Source: an uncultured Aquimarina sp. (GTDB lineage Bacteria; Bacteroidota; Bacteroidia; Flavobacteriales; Flavobacteriaceae). From it: a stretch of DNA of 64,000 nucleotides. A program made the position numbers and the translations under genes. The notes under the pieces were generated by a model. That model saw only the letters and a program-made list of their open reading frames with translations, did not search any database and was not told where the DNA came from. The stretch lies in contig CANMTP010000008.1 of NCBI GenBank assembly GCA_947500845.1, forward strand, positions 124,001-188,000, given 5' to 3'. Below, in pieces: positions 9,297 through 19,000 of the stretch (the stretch's first letter is position 1; each line of letters begins with the position of its first letter).

Positions 9297-10265
9297 ATGA
9301 GCTATTTAAATACTACCCACGATGTCTATAAGGAAGCAGCACTAACTCCAGATGTGGGATTATGCTGTACTACAAATCCTATTTGGGAGCTACCAGGCCT
9401 CAAAATTCCTAAAATTATGCAAGAAATGAATTATGGCTGTGGTAGCACTGTAAATGCACGAGATTTAACTAATAATCCAAAAATATTATATGTAGGTGTT
9501 GGCGGCGGAATGGAATTATTACAATTCTCTTATTTTTCTCGTCAAAAGAATGGGGTTATTGGCGTGGATGTAGTACATGAAATGTTAGAAGCTTCTCGTA
9601 AAAATTTTAAAGAAGCCGAAGCTCAAAATGACTGGTTCAAAAGTGAATACGTTGATCTTAGATACGGTGATGCATTACATCTTCCTGTAGACGATAATAG
9701 TATTGATGTTGCAGCACAAAACTGTTTGTTCAACATTTTTAAAGAGGATGATCTAAAAAAAGCCATAGAAGAAATGTACCGTGTGTTAAAACCTCATGGA
9801 CGACTGGTGATGAGTGACCCAACATGCGAGCAACCTATGAATGATAATCTTCGTAATGATGAAAGACTAAGAGCGCTCTGTCTTAGTGGAAGTTTACCTA
9901 TTGCAGAATATGTAAAAGCACTCACAGATGTTGGCTTTGGTACGATCGAAATAAGAGCACGCAAACCTTACCGAATACTTGACCCAAAGAACTATGATAC
10001 TGATGAATTAATCTACATCGAATCCATTGAAGTTGCTGCCATTAAGGATCCAATGCCCAGCGATGGTCCGTGCGTTTTTACAGGTAAGGCTGCGATTTAT
10101 TATGGCGATCAGGATTATTTTGATGACAAAAAAGGGCATATCTTACTAAGGAATCAACCTATAGCAGTTTGCGATAAAACTGCGGGTGCATTAGCAGATC
10201 TTGATAGAGATGATATATTTATTAGCGAATCTACCTATCATTATGATGGAGGTGGATGCTGTTAA
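9297..10265 (+). CDS. arsM: Arsenosugar-type arsenite S-adenosylmethionine methyltransferase ArsM
   Basis: A 322-residue SAM-dependent methyltransferase. The class I fold starts at YVGVGGGMELL (about residue 65), with GVDVVHEM as the acidic motif II and YGDALHLPVDDNSIDV as motif III. Cys23-Cys24 (GLCCTT) and Cys48 (NYGCGS) precede the fold and match the arsenic-binding cysteines of the arsenosugar subgroup. The protein ends in a Cys-Cys pair (GGGCC). It should convert As(III) to mono- and dimethyl arsenic, the substrate of ArsS. It is the last gene of the operon and is followed 29 bp later by a strong intrinsic terminator. Confidence 0.93.
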   Translation: MSYLNTTHDVYKEAALTPDVGLCCTTNPIWELPGLKIPKIMQEMNYGCGSTVNARDLTNNPKILYVGVGGGMELLQFSYFSRQKNGVIGVDVVHEMLEASRKNFKEAEAQNDWFKSEYVDLRYGDALHLPVDDNSIDVAAQNCLFNIFKEDDLKKAIEEMYRVLKPHGRLVMSDPTCEQPMNDNLRNDERLRALCLSGSLPIAEYVKALTDVGFGTIEIRARKPYRILDPKNYDTDELIYIESIEVAAIKDPMPSDGPCVFTGKAAIYYGDQDYFDDKKGHILLRNQPIAVCDKTAGALADLDRDDIFISESTYHYDGGGCC

Positions 10266-10294
10266 AAGCGATGGCTAATTGATACCACTTTAAA

Positions 10295-10331
10295 AGTCGA
10301 AAGCAAACTATTTGTTTTCGACTTCTTTTTT
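10295..10331 (+). terminator. Intrinsic terminator after arsM
   Basis: Arms agtcgaaagcaaa and tttgttttcgact pair over 13 positions (one G-U) around a 3-nt loop, followed by a run of T interrupted once by C. This should end the transcript begun at the AhpD-like gene, and it separates that operon from the aminotransferase gene at 10415. Confidence 0.85.
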
Positions 10332-10414
10332 ATGCTTTATTTTAAAACTGTTTCTATCTCATAATCCATTAATTACTATCTTTAAAACTGTATTGTTCTT
10401 AATTAAAACAAGTT

Positions 10415-11533
10415 ATGGATAGAAGACAATGGTTAAAATCTACTACGATTGGTGGTGGTTTTGCAATACTTGGAGGGATAGAAATTGCCAATGCGCTAAC
10501 TACAGAAGAAATTATAAAGTTTAATCCCAGGCCACTTTCTAAATTAGTACGATTAAGCTCTAATGAGAATCCCTACGGTCCCTCTAAAAAAGTACAAGAT
10601 GCTATCAAATCTGCTTTTGATCATGGTTGTAGATATCCTTATGCCTATGCCGATGAGTTTGCTGAAATCCTAGCCAAAAAAGAAGGAGTGACCAGAGATC
10701 ACATTATTATTTGTGGAGGTTCTACAGAAGGTCTAAAAGTTGCCGGTCTCACTTTTGCCGCCAATGGTGGCGAAATAATAGCCGCACAACCGACTTTTCT
10801 GGCAATGATGACTTATGCCAAACAGTGGGGAGCAACTGTAAATTGGGTTCCTGTTGACGAGAATAAAGGGTATAACATAAATGAAATAGAAAAACGAATT
10901 TCCTCAAAAACCAAATTGGTTTTTCTCTGTAACCCTAATAATCCTACCTCAACCATTCTATCCTCAAAAAAACTTGTGGATTTCTGCGATGCAGTCAGTA
11001 ACAAAACTATACTTTTTAGTGACGAAGCCTATTATGATTATATCGAAGAGCCCGATTACCCATCTATGGTTGAGCTGGTAAAACAAGGAAAAGATGTAAT
11101 TGTATCCAGAACGTTCTCGAAAGTTTACGGGATGGCCGGATTAAGAATTGGTTACCTTATTGCCAAACCCGCTTTAACAGAAAAGCTGAGAAGAAATATG
11201 GTAGCTTACAGTAACGTACTTGCCATTGCAGGAGCCAAAGAAGCCTTAAATGATAGAGAATTCTTTACCTTTAGCTTACAAAAAACCAGAGAAGCAAAAG
11301 AATTGATTTACAAAACGCTCGATAACTTTGAGCTACCTTATATACCATCTAGCACTAATTTTATTTTCTTCAAATCGGGGAAAGATATTAGAACCTTACA
11401 TAAAGAAATGATGAGCAAAGGTGTTCTTATTGGGCGACCGTTCCCTCCATTTTTCGATTGGTGCAGAATTAGTACAGGTACTATAGAAGAAGTAATTGCT
11501 TTTAACAAAGCCCTATCTTCTGTCTATGGCTAG
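10415..11533 (+). CDS. PLP-dependent aminotransferase (HisC/CobD-like) with Tat signal
   Basis: A 372-residue fold-type I aminotransferase resembling histidinol-phosphate aminotransferase. Residues 1-28 are a twin-arginine export signal (DRRQWLK followed by a hydrophobic stretch), unlike cytosolic HisC. Core motifs are LSSNENPYGPSKKV, NPNNPTS, SDEAYYDY and the PLP lysine K236 in SRTFSKVYGMAGLRIGY. An exported PLP enzyme is unusual, because the cofactor and folded protein must be exported together, which is what Tat does. It follows the arsM terminator, so it has its own promoter. Its stop overlaps the convergent stop of the flavin oxidoreductase within a CTAG. Substrate unknown; a link to arsenosugars rests on proximity only. 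Confidence 0.88.
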   Translation: MDRRQWLKSTTIGGGFAILGGIEIANALTTEEIIKFNPRPLSKLVRLSSNENPYGPSKKVQDAIKSAFDHGCRYPYAYADEFAEILAKKEGVTRDHIIICGGSTEGLKVAGLTFAANGGEIIAAQPTFLAMMTYAKQWGATVNWVPVDENKGYNINEIEKRISSKTKLVFLCNPNNPTSTILSSKKLVDFCDAVSNKTILFSDEAYYDYIEEPDYPSMVELVKQGKDVIVSRTFSKVYGMAGLRIGYLIAKPALTEKLRRNMVAYSNVLAIAGAKEALNDREFFTFSLQKTREAKELIYKTLDNFELPYIPSSTNFIFFKSGKDIRTLHKEMMSKGVLIGRPFPPFFDWCRISTGTIEEVIAFNKALSSVYG

Positions 11534-12747
11534 ATTTTTTTTGCCATTGCTTTTTTAAACTCATAAATAACCAAGAACATAGAACACCATAAGGGGCTCA
11601 TATTAACCTTCAGTTGTTTACCTTTAGAAAAACGAATGAGTTGTCTGGCATAAAAACCACCTTCGGCAGAATCTTCAAACTGCTTAATTCCTGTCCTTAA
11701 AACCAGATTCTTAAGATTTGTAATTTCTCCTTTCAAAAACTTAGGAATATCTTCTCTATTTGTTATAAAGGGACGACCCATTCCGATTAAATCAACTTCT
11801 CCATTCTCTAGTACTTCATTACAGAAATCATAAGATCTAAAACCACCGGTGATCATTAATGGTAACGTACTTATTGCTCTTACTTTTTTTGCAAAATCAA
11901 TAAAATAGGCTTCTCTTCTTTTGGTACTTTCTTTAAGCACCACTCCCTCTTCATTCATCAAAAAAAAGGCAAGCTTTTCATAGGTGCCCCCAGAAATTTC
12001 AAGTACATCAATTTTAGCTGAGTCCAACATTTTTACTACGTCTAGCGATTCTTCCTCGGTAAAACCTCCTTTTTGAAAATCTGCCGAATTTAACTTTACT
12101 GCTATGGGAAAATCAGCCCCTACTTCTTTTCTAACCTCACGAACGATAGTAAGCAAAAGCCGACTTCGATTTTCGATGCTTCCGCCCCATTTATCAGTTC
12201 GTATATTAGTTAACGGAGACAGAAATTGGCTTAACAAATATCCATGAGCCGAATGAATCTGAATTCCTGTAAAACCAGCTTCTTTTGCTAATCTTGCAGC
12301 TTTTACAAATCCTTTGATAACTTCCTGAATATCTTCTTCGGTCATTGCCTTGGGTTTTCCAAAAAGTCCCATTTTATTGAGCTGTATCTCAGATGGAGCC
12401 AATGGCCGAGCGGTTGCAAATCTATTGGTTTGTCTTCCAGAATGTGATATTTGCACCCAAATGTGATTTCCATTCTTTTTACCCGCTTGTGCCCAGGATT
12501 TCAATTTTGGTAACATCTTATCATCATCAAAACATACATTGCCCGCCGATTCTAAATGTTTTCTGTCAATAACGACATTTCCTGTGATTAGCAAGCCTGC
12601 TCCCGTATTTGACCAATCTTCATATAATCGTTCATGGCCTTTTACAGGTTCATACTTTCTATTACTAATTCGCTCGGTCATGGCGGCTTTTACCAATCTG
12701 TTTTTCAATATTGCACCACAAGGCAGCTTCAGTTCTGTACTAATCAT
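11530..12747 (-). CDS. NADH:flavin oxidoreductase, Old Yellow Enzyme family
   Basis: A 405-residue FMN-dependent TIM-barrel enzyme of the OYE family. Motifs are LPCGAILKNRLVKAAMTER at the N-terminus, WVQISHSGRQ, the IHSAHGYLLSQFLSPLTN active-site block with RTDKWGGSIENRSR, and the C-terminal phosphate-binding LIGMGRPFI. These enzymes reduce activated C=C bonds of enones, nitroesters or nitroaromatics with NAD(P)H. The open frame extends 21 codons further upstream, but the family begins at the Met whose ATG occupies 12745-12747, so that start is chosen. No C-terminal iron-sulfur domain is present. It is convergent with the aminotransferase, sharing stop bases. Confidence 0.92.
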   Translation of the reverse strand: MISTELKLPCGAILKNRLVKAAMTERISNRKYEPVKGHERLYEDWSNTGAGLLITGNVVIDRKHLESAGNVCFDDDKMLPKLKSWAQAGKKNGNHIWVQISHSGRQTNRFATARPLAPSEIQLNKMGLFGKPKAMTEEDIQEVIKGFVKAARLAKEAGFTGIQIHSAHGYLLSQFLSPLTNIRTDKWGGSIENRSRLLLTIVREVRKEVGADFPIAVKLNSADFQKGGFTEEESLDVVKMLDSAKIDVLEISGGTYEKLAFFLMNEEGVVLKESTKRREAYFIDFAKKVRAISTLPLMITGGFRSYDFCNEVLENGEVDLIGMGRPFITNREDIPKFLKGEITNLKNLVLRTGIKQFEDSAEGGFYARQLIRFSKGKQLKVNMSPLWCSMFLVIYEFKKAMAKKI

Positions 12748-12840
12748 AATAAAATAGTTCGATTGCAATGATACATAATTCCTGTGATATTGTACAACCT
12801 CAAAATGCAAAACGAATAAATGATATCAAATTCATACATT

Positions 12841-13002
12841 GTACCAGTTCTGATGTTAATTTACGCAAAAGAAAAATAAAAGATTTTTGTGTTAGATGAA
12901 AAACAAAAATCGGTCATAGCCTGAGCTATGAGTTATTTTTATTTTGAAATATGGCGTAAAAAGACATATTTTAATGGTGTAAATTAACATTAGAAATGGT
13001 AT
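12841..13002. repeat. MITE-like inverted-repeat element (type with internal gtcatagc)
   Basis: A 162-bp non-coding element bounded by 24-bp terminal inverted repeats (12841-12864 and 12979-13002) that match at 21 of 24 positions by eye. The interior contains ggtcatagcctgagctatga and a T-rich tract, resembling the element at 35687-35847. It fills most of the 430-bp gap between the divergent OYE and DUF547 genes. No transposase is seen nearby. Confidence 0.65.
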
Positions 13003-13177
13003 TAGAGACTTAGAACATTAGTCAAAGTTTTAATGAATGTTTATTTGAGCCTCACCTCCAAAATTTACTCTCGAACATGAAACATAGTTTGAATTTTGGT
13101 TTCATTTTCTTGATTTTTAAGGTGAGTCTCCAGCAACTAGAGCATCTATACAGAACTGAAGAAATAATTATTTTAGT

Positions 13178-14077
13178 ATGAAGAACTTATTGGTTTTTAT
13201 GTCCATTAGTTTATTTTTTGCTTGTGGCGGAAGTAAAAAGGTAGTACAAGAGCCTAGGAATACCATTATTTCAGAAAATAATGCTCCTGTAAAAAGTGAT
13301 TCTACTGAAATAACACTATCTATAAAAGAAAAAACTCCGGAAACTCCTGTTGAAGAAACAAAACCTACAGAAAATAAAGAAACAATACCAAATCAAACTA
13401 CCCAAATGGTTGAAGCTGCCAAAGTTGTTTCTGAGCCAATGACGCATCAGTCGTGGAATTCATTACTAGGTAAACATGTGTCAAAAGACGGCATTGTGAG
13501 CTACAAAGGTTTTCAGCAGGATCGGGTTATGTTCGAATCCTACCTCGCTGAACTAAGTGAAAATGTTCCCAAGAATGATTGGACTAAAGAAGATAAGTTA
13601 GCCTATTGGATCAATGTATACAATGCATTTACTATAAAATTAATTACAGATAATTATCCTATAAAAAGTATTAAGGATATAAAAGATCCATGGGATTTAC
13701 GCTTCTTCAAACTTGGAAAAAAGTGGTATACTTTAAATGATATTGAACACAGAATTTTAAGGAAAATGGAGGATCCAAGAATTCATTTTGGTATTAATTG
13801 CGCCTCTTTTTCTTGTCCGCCGCTGTTAAACAAGGCTTTTACTTCGCAAAATGTAGATCAAGAACTCGATAAACTTGCCATCTCATTTATAAACGATACA
13901 AAACGCAACACGATTTCTGCAGAAAAAGTCGAACTATCCAAAATATTTTCCTGGTTTGGCAAAGACTTTAAAAAAGAAGGCTCCCTGATTGACTTTTTAA
14001 ACAAATATTCTACTATAATCATTAACAGTAATGCAAAAAAGAGCTTCAAAACATATGATTGGAGCCTGAATGAATAG
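13178..14077 (+). CDS. DUF547 domain lipoprotein
   Basis: A 299-residue lipoprotein. The signal ends in a lipobox (LFFAC, Cys at about residue 16), and residues 20-85 are a low-complexity Thr/Glu/Pro-rich linker. From about residue 90 there is a DUF547 domain (SWNSLLGKHVSKDGIVSYKG, then YWINVYNAFTIKLI, INCASFSCPPLLNKAF). The domain has conserved Cys/His/Asn positions reminiscent of a papain-like peptidase or acyltransferase, but no activity is proven. It lies 121 bp before the TIGR04283 glycosyltransferase on the same strand. A shorter paralogue without the linker is at 39486-40196. A role in the arsenosugar locus is inferred from position. Confidence 0.88.
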   Translation: MKNLLVFMSISLFFACGGSKKVVQEPRNTIISENNAPVKSDSTEITLSIKEKTPETPVEETKPTENKETIPNQTTQMVEAAKVVSEPMTHQSWNSLLGKHVSKDGIVSYKGFQQDRVMFESYLAELSENVPKNDWTKEDKLAYWINVYNAFTIKLITDNYPIKSIKDIKDPWDLRFFKLGKKWYTLNDIEHRILRKMEDPRIHFGINCASFSCPPLLNKAFTSQNVDQELDKLAISFINDTKRNTISAEKVELSKIFSWFGKDFKKEGSLIDFLNKYSTIIINSNAKKSFKTYDWSLNE

Positions 14078-14198
14078 ATATTTAAAAAAGAGTTTCGCCA
14101 GGATGTAGTGCATTAATCATCATTTTCGCTCTCATTTTAAGTGTTACGTATAAATAAAAGATTGTAACTTTAAAATATAATTTCAAGATGCCAGAAAA

Positions 14199-14906
14199 TT
14201 GAAAATATCAATCATCATCCCTACTCTAAACGAAGCAGCTACTATAAGTACGCTACTTTCTCACTTAATTGATAATTCGTTTGTTAAGGATAACATAAAG
14301 GAAATCATATTCGTAGATGGAGGTAGTACTGATGGGTCGCAAGGGATCATTCTACAGTTATCGAAACAAGAAAATATAATTCGATTAGTCGCTTCAAAGA
14401 AAGGACGGGCCATACAAATGAATACAGGTGCAAAAGCTGCGAAAGGAGAAATTTTATATTTCTTACATGCTGATTCATTACCTCCTCTACACTTTGATAT
14501 GGATATCATTGAAGAGGTTAAAAAGGGAAACAATGCGGGTTGTTTTAGAATGAAGTTTGATTCTAACCACTGGTGGTTACGATTTCTGGGGTGGTTAACG
14601 CAATTTGAAAGTAAGCGATGCCGCGGCGGGGATCAAAGTCAGTTTATTACAAAGTCCTTATTTAATGAAATAGGTGGATATGATGAATCCTTTATTGTTT
14701 ATGAAGATAATGAACTTGTAGATCGATTATTTGCATTAAAACAATTTGTAATTATACCTAAATATGTAATTACATCGGCAAGAAAATACCGTGAGATTGG
14801 TGTTTGGCGACTACAATATCATTTTCTGAACATTCATATGAGAAGATGGATGGGCGCCTCATCTGAAGATTTATATAGATATTATAAAGAAAAAGTAACT
14901 TCATAA
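14199..14906 (+). CDS. TIGR04283 family arsenosugar glycosyltransferase (GT2)
   Basis: A 235-residue GT2-fold glycosyltransferase of the TIGR04283 group. The start KISIIIPTLNEAATI is the nucleotide-sugar-binding strand; FVDGGSTDGS and FLHADSLPP (the metal-binding region) follow, and the C-terminal helix carries NIHMRRWMGAS. A TTG start at 14199 is required: the ATG at 14188 hits a stop after four codons and no other Met precedes the first beta-strand. It is the second of the two glycosyltransferases that co-occur with ArsS in arsenosugar loci, separated from the first by about 6.4 kb. It should act in the cytosol or at the inner membrane surface. Confidence 0.9.
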   Translation: MKISIIIPTLNEAATISTLLSHLIDNSFVKDNIKEIIFVDGGSTDGSQGIILQLSKQENIIRLVASKKGRAIQMNTGAKAAKGEILYFLHADSLPPLHFDMDIIEEVKKGNNAGCFRMKFDSNHWWLRFLGWLTQFESKRCRGGDQSQFITKSLFNEIGGYDESFIVYEDNELVDRLFALKQFVIIPKYVITSARKYREIGVWRLQYHFLNIHMRRWMGASSEDLYRYYKEKVTS

Positions 14907-14922
14907 TTTTGACCGAAAATCA

Positions 14923-14942
14923 CTACTTTTAGTAAAAAGTAG
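14923..14942. promoter_or_regulatory. Perfect hairpin between glycosyltransferase and AraC gene
   Basis: An 8-bp perfect inverted repeat (ctactttt / aaaagtag) around a 4-nt loop lies 16 bp after the glycosyltransferase stop and 37 bp before the AraC-family start. No T tract follows, so it is not a typical terminator. It may be an operator or an mRNA hairpin. Confidence 0.35.
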
Positions 14943-14979
14943 CATTTAGAATACCTTTTTCTTTACATTTTTGTTCCTT

Positions 14980-15846
14980 ATGAAAGTTGTACCACAGGTT
15001 TTTTATAAACACCCAAAGATTGAAAAAGTACTTGTTGATGGTCTCTCTTGCATCATTTTAAAAAGTGTAAAACAAGCCGACCTACAGAATGAACGTTATC
15101 TGGCGGCTCATGCGTTAACCTTGGTTTTAAACGGTGCACTGCAAGTGGAAGATCCAGAGGGTGATGTCACTATTGTTCCTAAAAACCAAATGATTCTTTT
15201 ACCAAAAGGATTGTATATGATCTCTGATATCATTCCTAAAAATCAATCTTTTGATGCCATCGTTTTTTTCTTTGATGAAGAGATTACAGATGAATTTCTT
15301 ATAAATTTTGAAACAGGAACATCTGAAAATCTCTCCGGGTCATTATTAATCCCCTATGACGAAAACTTGCGATTATTTGTAGATACTTTATTAATGCTAT
15401 ATAAAGGAAAACATCAGCATCAGTTTACCAAACCCAAACTCTTAGAATTTCTTCACCTCATTAGTCTTACAGCATCTGGAGAAGAGTTCGTACAACGACT
15501 TCAATCTATAAAAAACAGAGAACGTAAAAATATCAAAACCTTTATGTTACAAAACTTCGATAAACCACTGGATATCGAAGACTATGCCTATCTTACCGGA
15601 AGAAGTATATCAACCTTCAGAAGGGATTTTAAGTCTAAATTCAATATCTCGCCCAAAAAATGGTTAATTGAAAAACGTTTAGAAAAAGCAGCTTCACTTT
15701 TAAAAGAAAAAAGCGATTCAATCACTAGTATAGCATTACAAGTAGGGTATGAAAACACGTCTCATTTTATTAAGGCGTTCCAAAAACAATTCAACACCTC
15801 TCCAAAACAGTTTCAAATTACGTACAGAAAAGAAATCTTGTTGTAA
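14980..15846 (+). CDS. AraC-family transcriptional regulator
   Basis: A 288-residue activator-type regulator. The N-terminal 160 residues form a cupin-like sensing domain (AHALTLVLNGALQVEDPEGD, then KNQMILLPKGLYMIS). The C-terminal 100 residues hold the paired helix-turn-helix: LDIEDYAYLTGRSISTFRRD and ITSIALQVGYENTSHFIKAF, then FNTSPKQF. The ATG at 14980 is preferred over an in-frame TTG at 14971. It lies at the end of the arsenosugar region on the same strand and may regulate it, but the effector is unknown. Confidence 0.92.
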   Translation: MKVVPQVFYKHPKIEKVLVDGLSCIILKSVKQADLQNERYLAAHALTLVLNGALQVEDPEGDVTIVPKNQMILLPKGLYMISDIIPKNQSFDAIVFFFDEEITDEFLINFETGTSENLSGSLLIPYDENLRLFVDTLLMLYKGKHQHQFTKPKLLEFLHLISLTASGEEFVQRLQSIKNRERKNIKTFMLQNFDKPLDIEDYAYLTGRSISTFRRDFKSKFNISPKKWLIEKRLEKAASLLKEKSDSITSIALQVGYENTSHFIKAFQKQFNTSPKQFQITYRKEILL

Positions 15847-16037
15847 CCGTTAGTATACTCGTCTGCAATAACTAATTATAGTGCTATTTCTGAGTAAGAA
15901 AACGAATAAATAACGTGGACACCTTTAGGTTGAGCTTTTGCAATAGTGTAATCATAGAGCTAAAGTGATAAAGAAAGATAGGGAACAAATTTATTATTCG
16001 CTCCCCATCATAACTTACAATATCATAAACGCTACGA

Positions 16038-19000
16038 TTATTCAATAATCAGTTTTTCTGTAAAAGTACCTTGGCTGGTATTAATCAATACAAAATACAA
16101 ATCTGGTTGTAAGCCTTGCAACGACAAAACTTGTTTATCAGTTTTGTTGCTTACAGGAATATTGCGATACACAATCCCTGAAGTGTTCGTAATAGCAATA
16201 GTATTAACTTTTAGAAATGAGGTTTCTTTCTTGTTTTCAACTATAAACTTATTCAAACGTAATGTTACCTGATCTGTAGCAGGATTAGGATATAGAACAC
16301 TATTTTCGACCAAGAACGGCCCACCACCGCATTGATTTGAGCTTTTGGCAACTACGGTTAATATTGTCTGTGAGGTAGCACAACTATTGGTAACATATAG
16401 CCTCACATTGTAGGTGCCGGCTCTAGTTGCTGAAAAAATGATAGGTATGGGAAAGATAGCATTTCCTGAAAACGTTATTTCATTTTGTAACTCAATAAGC
16501 AAATTCGCAGAATCTGATACTAACCGATATTGTTGAGCGCCTGCAGTTTCAGGAAGGAGAAATTCTTCATCTGGTATAATAGCACCAACACAAATATCAG
16601 GTACTGGATTTGTTTGAATCCTAGGTGCGCCATTTAGCACTTCACGACTAAATCTTATCGTATTACAATCTGATACAATATCAACATTAAGGGTAAAAGA
16701 GTTTCCTGATCCAACATTCACCGAAACTGCAGAGGTTCCATTACCTGAAAAGGTCACAGATGAATTGGGAGATGACCAAATATAGTTATTGGCTCCTGCA
16801 GGTACGCTATAAGTGCTAGCACCACATATCTGCGATGGCCCGTCTATGGTTATATTTTGGCAATCAAAGCTGTCACGAATAGCGTCTCTATCCAATTCTT
16901 CTGCCAACCAGTTGCCATTAAGAGCGTTAAAAGTGATATGGGGTTCACTTATATTTTCTGTATTAAAAGAAGATGTGAAATTAACAAATGGGATCGCTCT
17001 GCTACCTCCCGGGGGGTTACTGACCGTGTAGGTCCGATTGTAATCTGATGCATTTAAAGTGACGTTACCACCACCCACGTCTAAAGCGCTTGCCACAGGT
17101 ATGAAACTAAAATCAGCATTAAACGTTACATCAAAACCTACTTGACCAAAAGCATTATCAACTTCAGTTAAATTAAAATCATCTTCAAAAATAGGATTTA
17201 CTCCTCCTGGATACGTTTCAATAGGTAAAATTCCTGGTTGGGAGTTGAAAGAGCGTTCTGTAATGGTTTTATTGATATCGATCAGCCATAGCAATTTCTT
17301 AGTATACCTTACTCTACCATAATAAACTTCCCTAGAACCACTAGTAGGATAGGCGTTAGCCCGCACATCAATACTTAGGCGACTATTCCCTGGTAATATA
17401 CCTAATAAAAATCCAGCATCTGCAACTAGAACGGTCAAAAATGTACTAACAAAAGTATTGAACAACGGATTTATAGTAAGTAGGATGTCTGTAAGCCAAC
17501 CCGTTTTGGCACCACCGTTAAGTGTAAATATTCGATCTCCCGGCTGTATCTTTTGTGGATTACCACAATGACTACCATTACTAATAGCAACATTTCGAGT
17601 TAGTTGTGGATACCCCTGATTACCTAAGCCTCGTAGCTCATTTTGAAACGTATCAAAAGCCGTATTATCAACTGCAAAACTGCTGTTTACATAATTATCA
17701 ACCAGTTGTTTGACTCCCGGAGCTTCCAAAAGGTTGCGTAAATCCTCTACACTAGCACCTCCATCGGTGATATCCAATTCAAAACCAGAAAGTGGAGTAC
17801 TAATAAAGCGATCTATAAAATGTCGTGCCATATATTGTACTCCCAAAGGGATATGAGCTCCTTGATGAGGAGCATCGTGGCTTACAAACAAATTAGTATC
17901 ATGGGCCTCACCGCGATTCTCCATATCACGTAATGCATATCGAGTGATGAGCCCTCCCATACTCTGGCCCAAGATTACATTGGGGGTATTTGTTACTTTG
18001 TTGGCATTTACCCATTTAATCACATCTTGCAATACAAACGCATTACGCTGTAAATAATCGGTACCGTTACCCCAGTTAACGTAGACGACATCATAGTCGA
18101 TATTGGTATCATTAGTGATTAGGTTTCGAAGCTCGAAACTATTGGAATCATCCACGGATGCAAAGAATGAATTTATATCCGTATCCCCAATACTTCCGCT
18201 TGCAGCTTGTAACCCTGTATCGAGCCCTTCGGCTACGATCAATGGATTGCGCAACCGGCAGTCACTACTACCATATACAATTTGCAAGATGGCACCTCCG
18301 TTTCGTCCCAAATACGGACGAGAAGCAACAATTTTTTCGCGGTCTTCTGTACAATCAGATTCAACTCTATTCGAAATTCCACCACGTATTTTGTTAAATT
18401 TAATCTTCATACGGCTGGTTAATAATGTACCATTGGTTAATGTAATATAGAAGTCCCAAGTTTTGTACCCGATACTACTTGTGTTTGCATAATTTAACTC
18501 TCTCCCCCCAGATATATCTTGTCGCCCCAGACCATTGTTAAAATCTATTTCGATTTGATCGATTTGTGTCGACTGATTAGTAAACCAAAGTGATGTGGGC
18601 AAGCTTATTTTTACACTATGGGTTTGGACCTCAAGTACACGCGTAGAAAAAGCAATCACTTCTTTGGTTTCATAAGGATTTTGCCAGGTACCATTACTAT
18701 AAACATCATTATATTGTGTACTTCCGTTAATCACCCGAATATCTCCTTGATCCAAAGCGTTTTCTCGAATTTTGCTATACTTAAAATATAATCCGCTTAA
18801 TACCAAATGGGTAACCGTTAAGGAATTCTTTTCGGTTTCCTGTTCTTGTAAGGTTTTCCATTCTTGGTATTTCTGCTTTGGATTATGGATCCCGGCAACC
18901 CCTGTCTGGATTGCAGAAGAAACGACAGTATTATAGATACTTCGATATAGGGATGGCTGTATATAGTTATTCTTTTGAGAGACCCCATTGTATTTATCCA

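Noticed and set aside
12748..12810. 21-codon extension of the flavin oxidoreductase
   Set aside because: OYE proteins begin at the LPCGAILKNR strand, and the ATG at 12745-12747 fits the family start.
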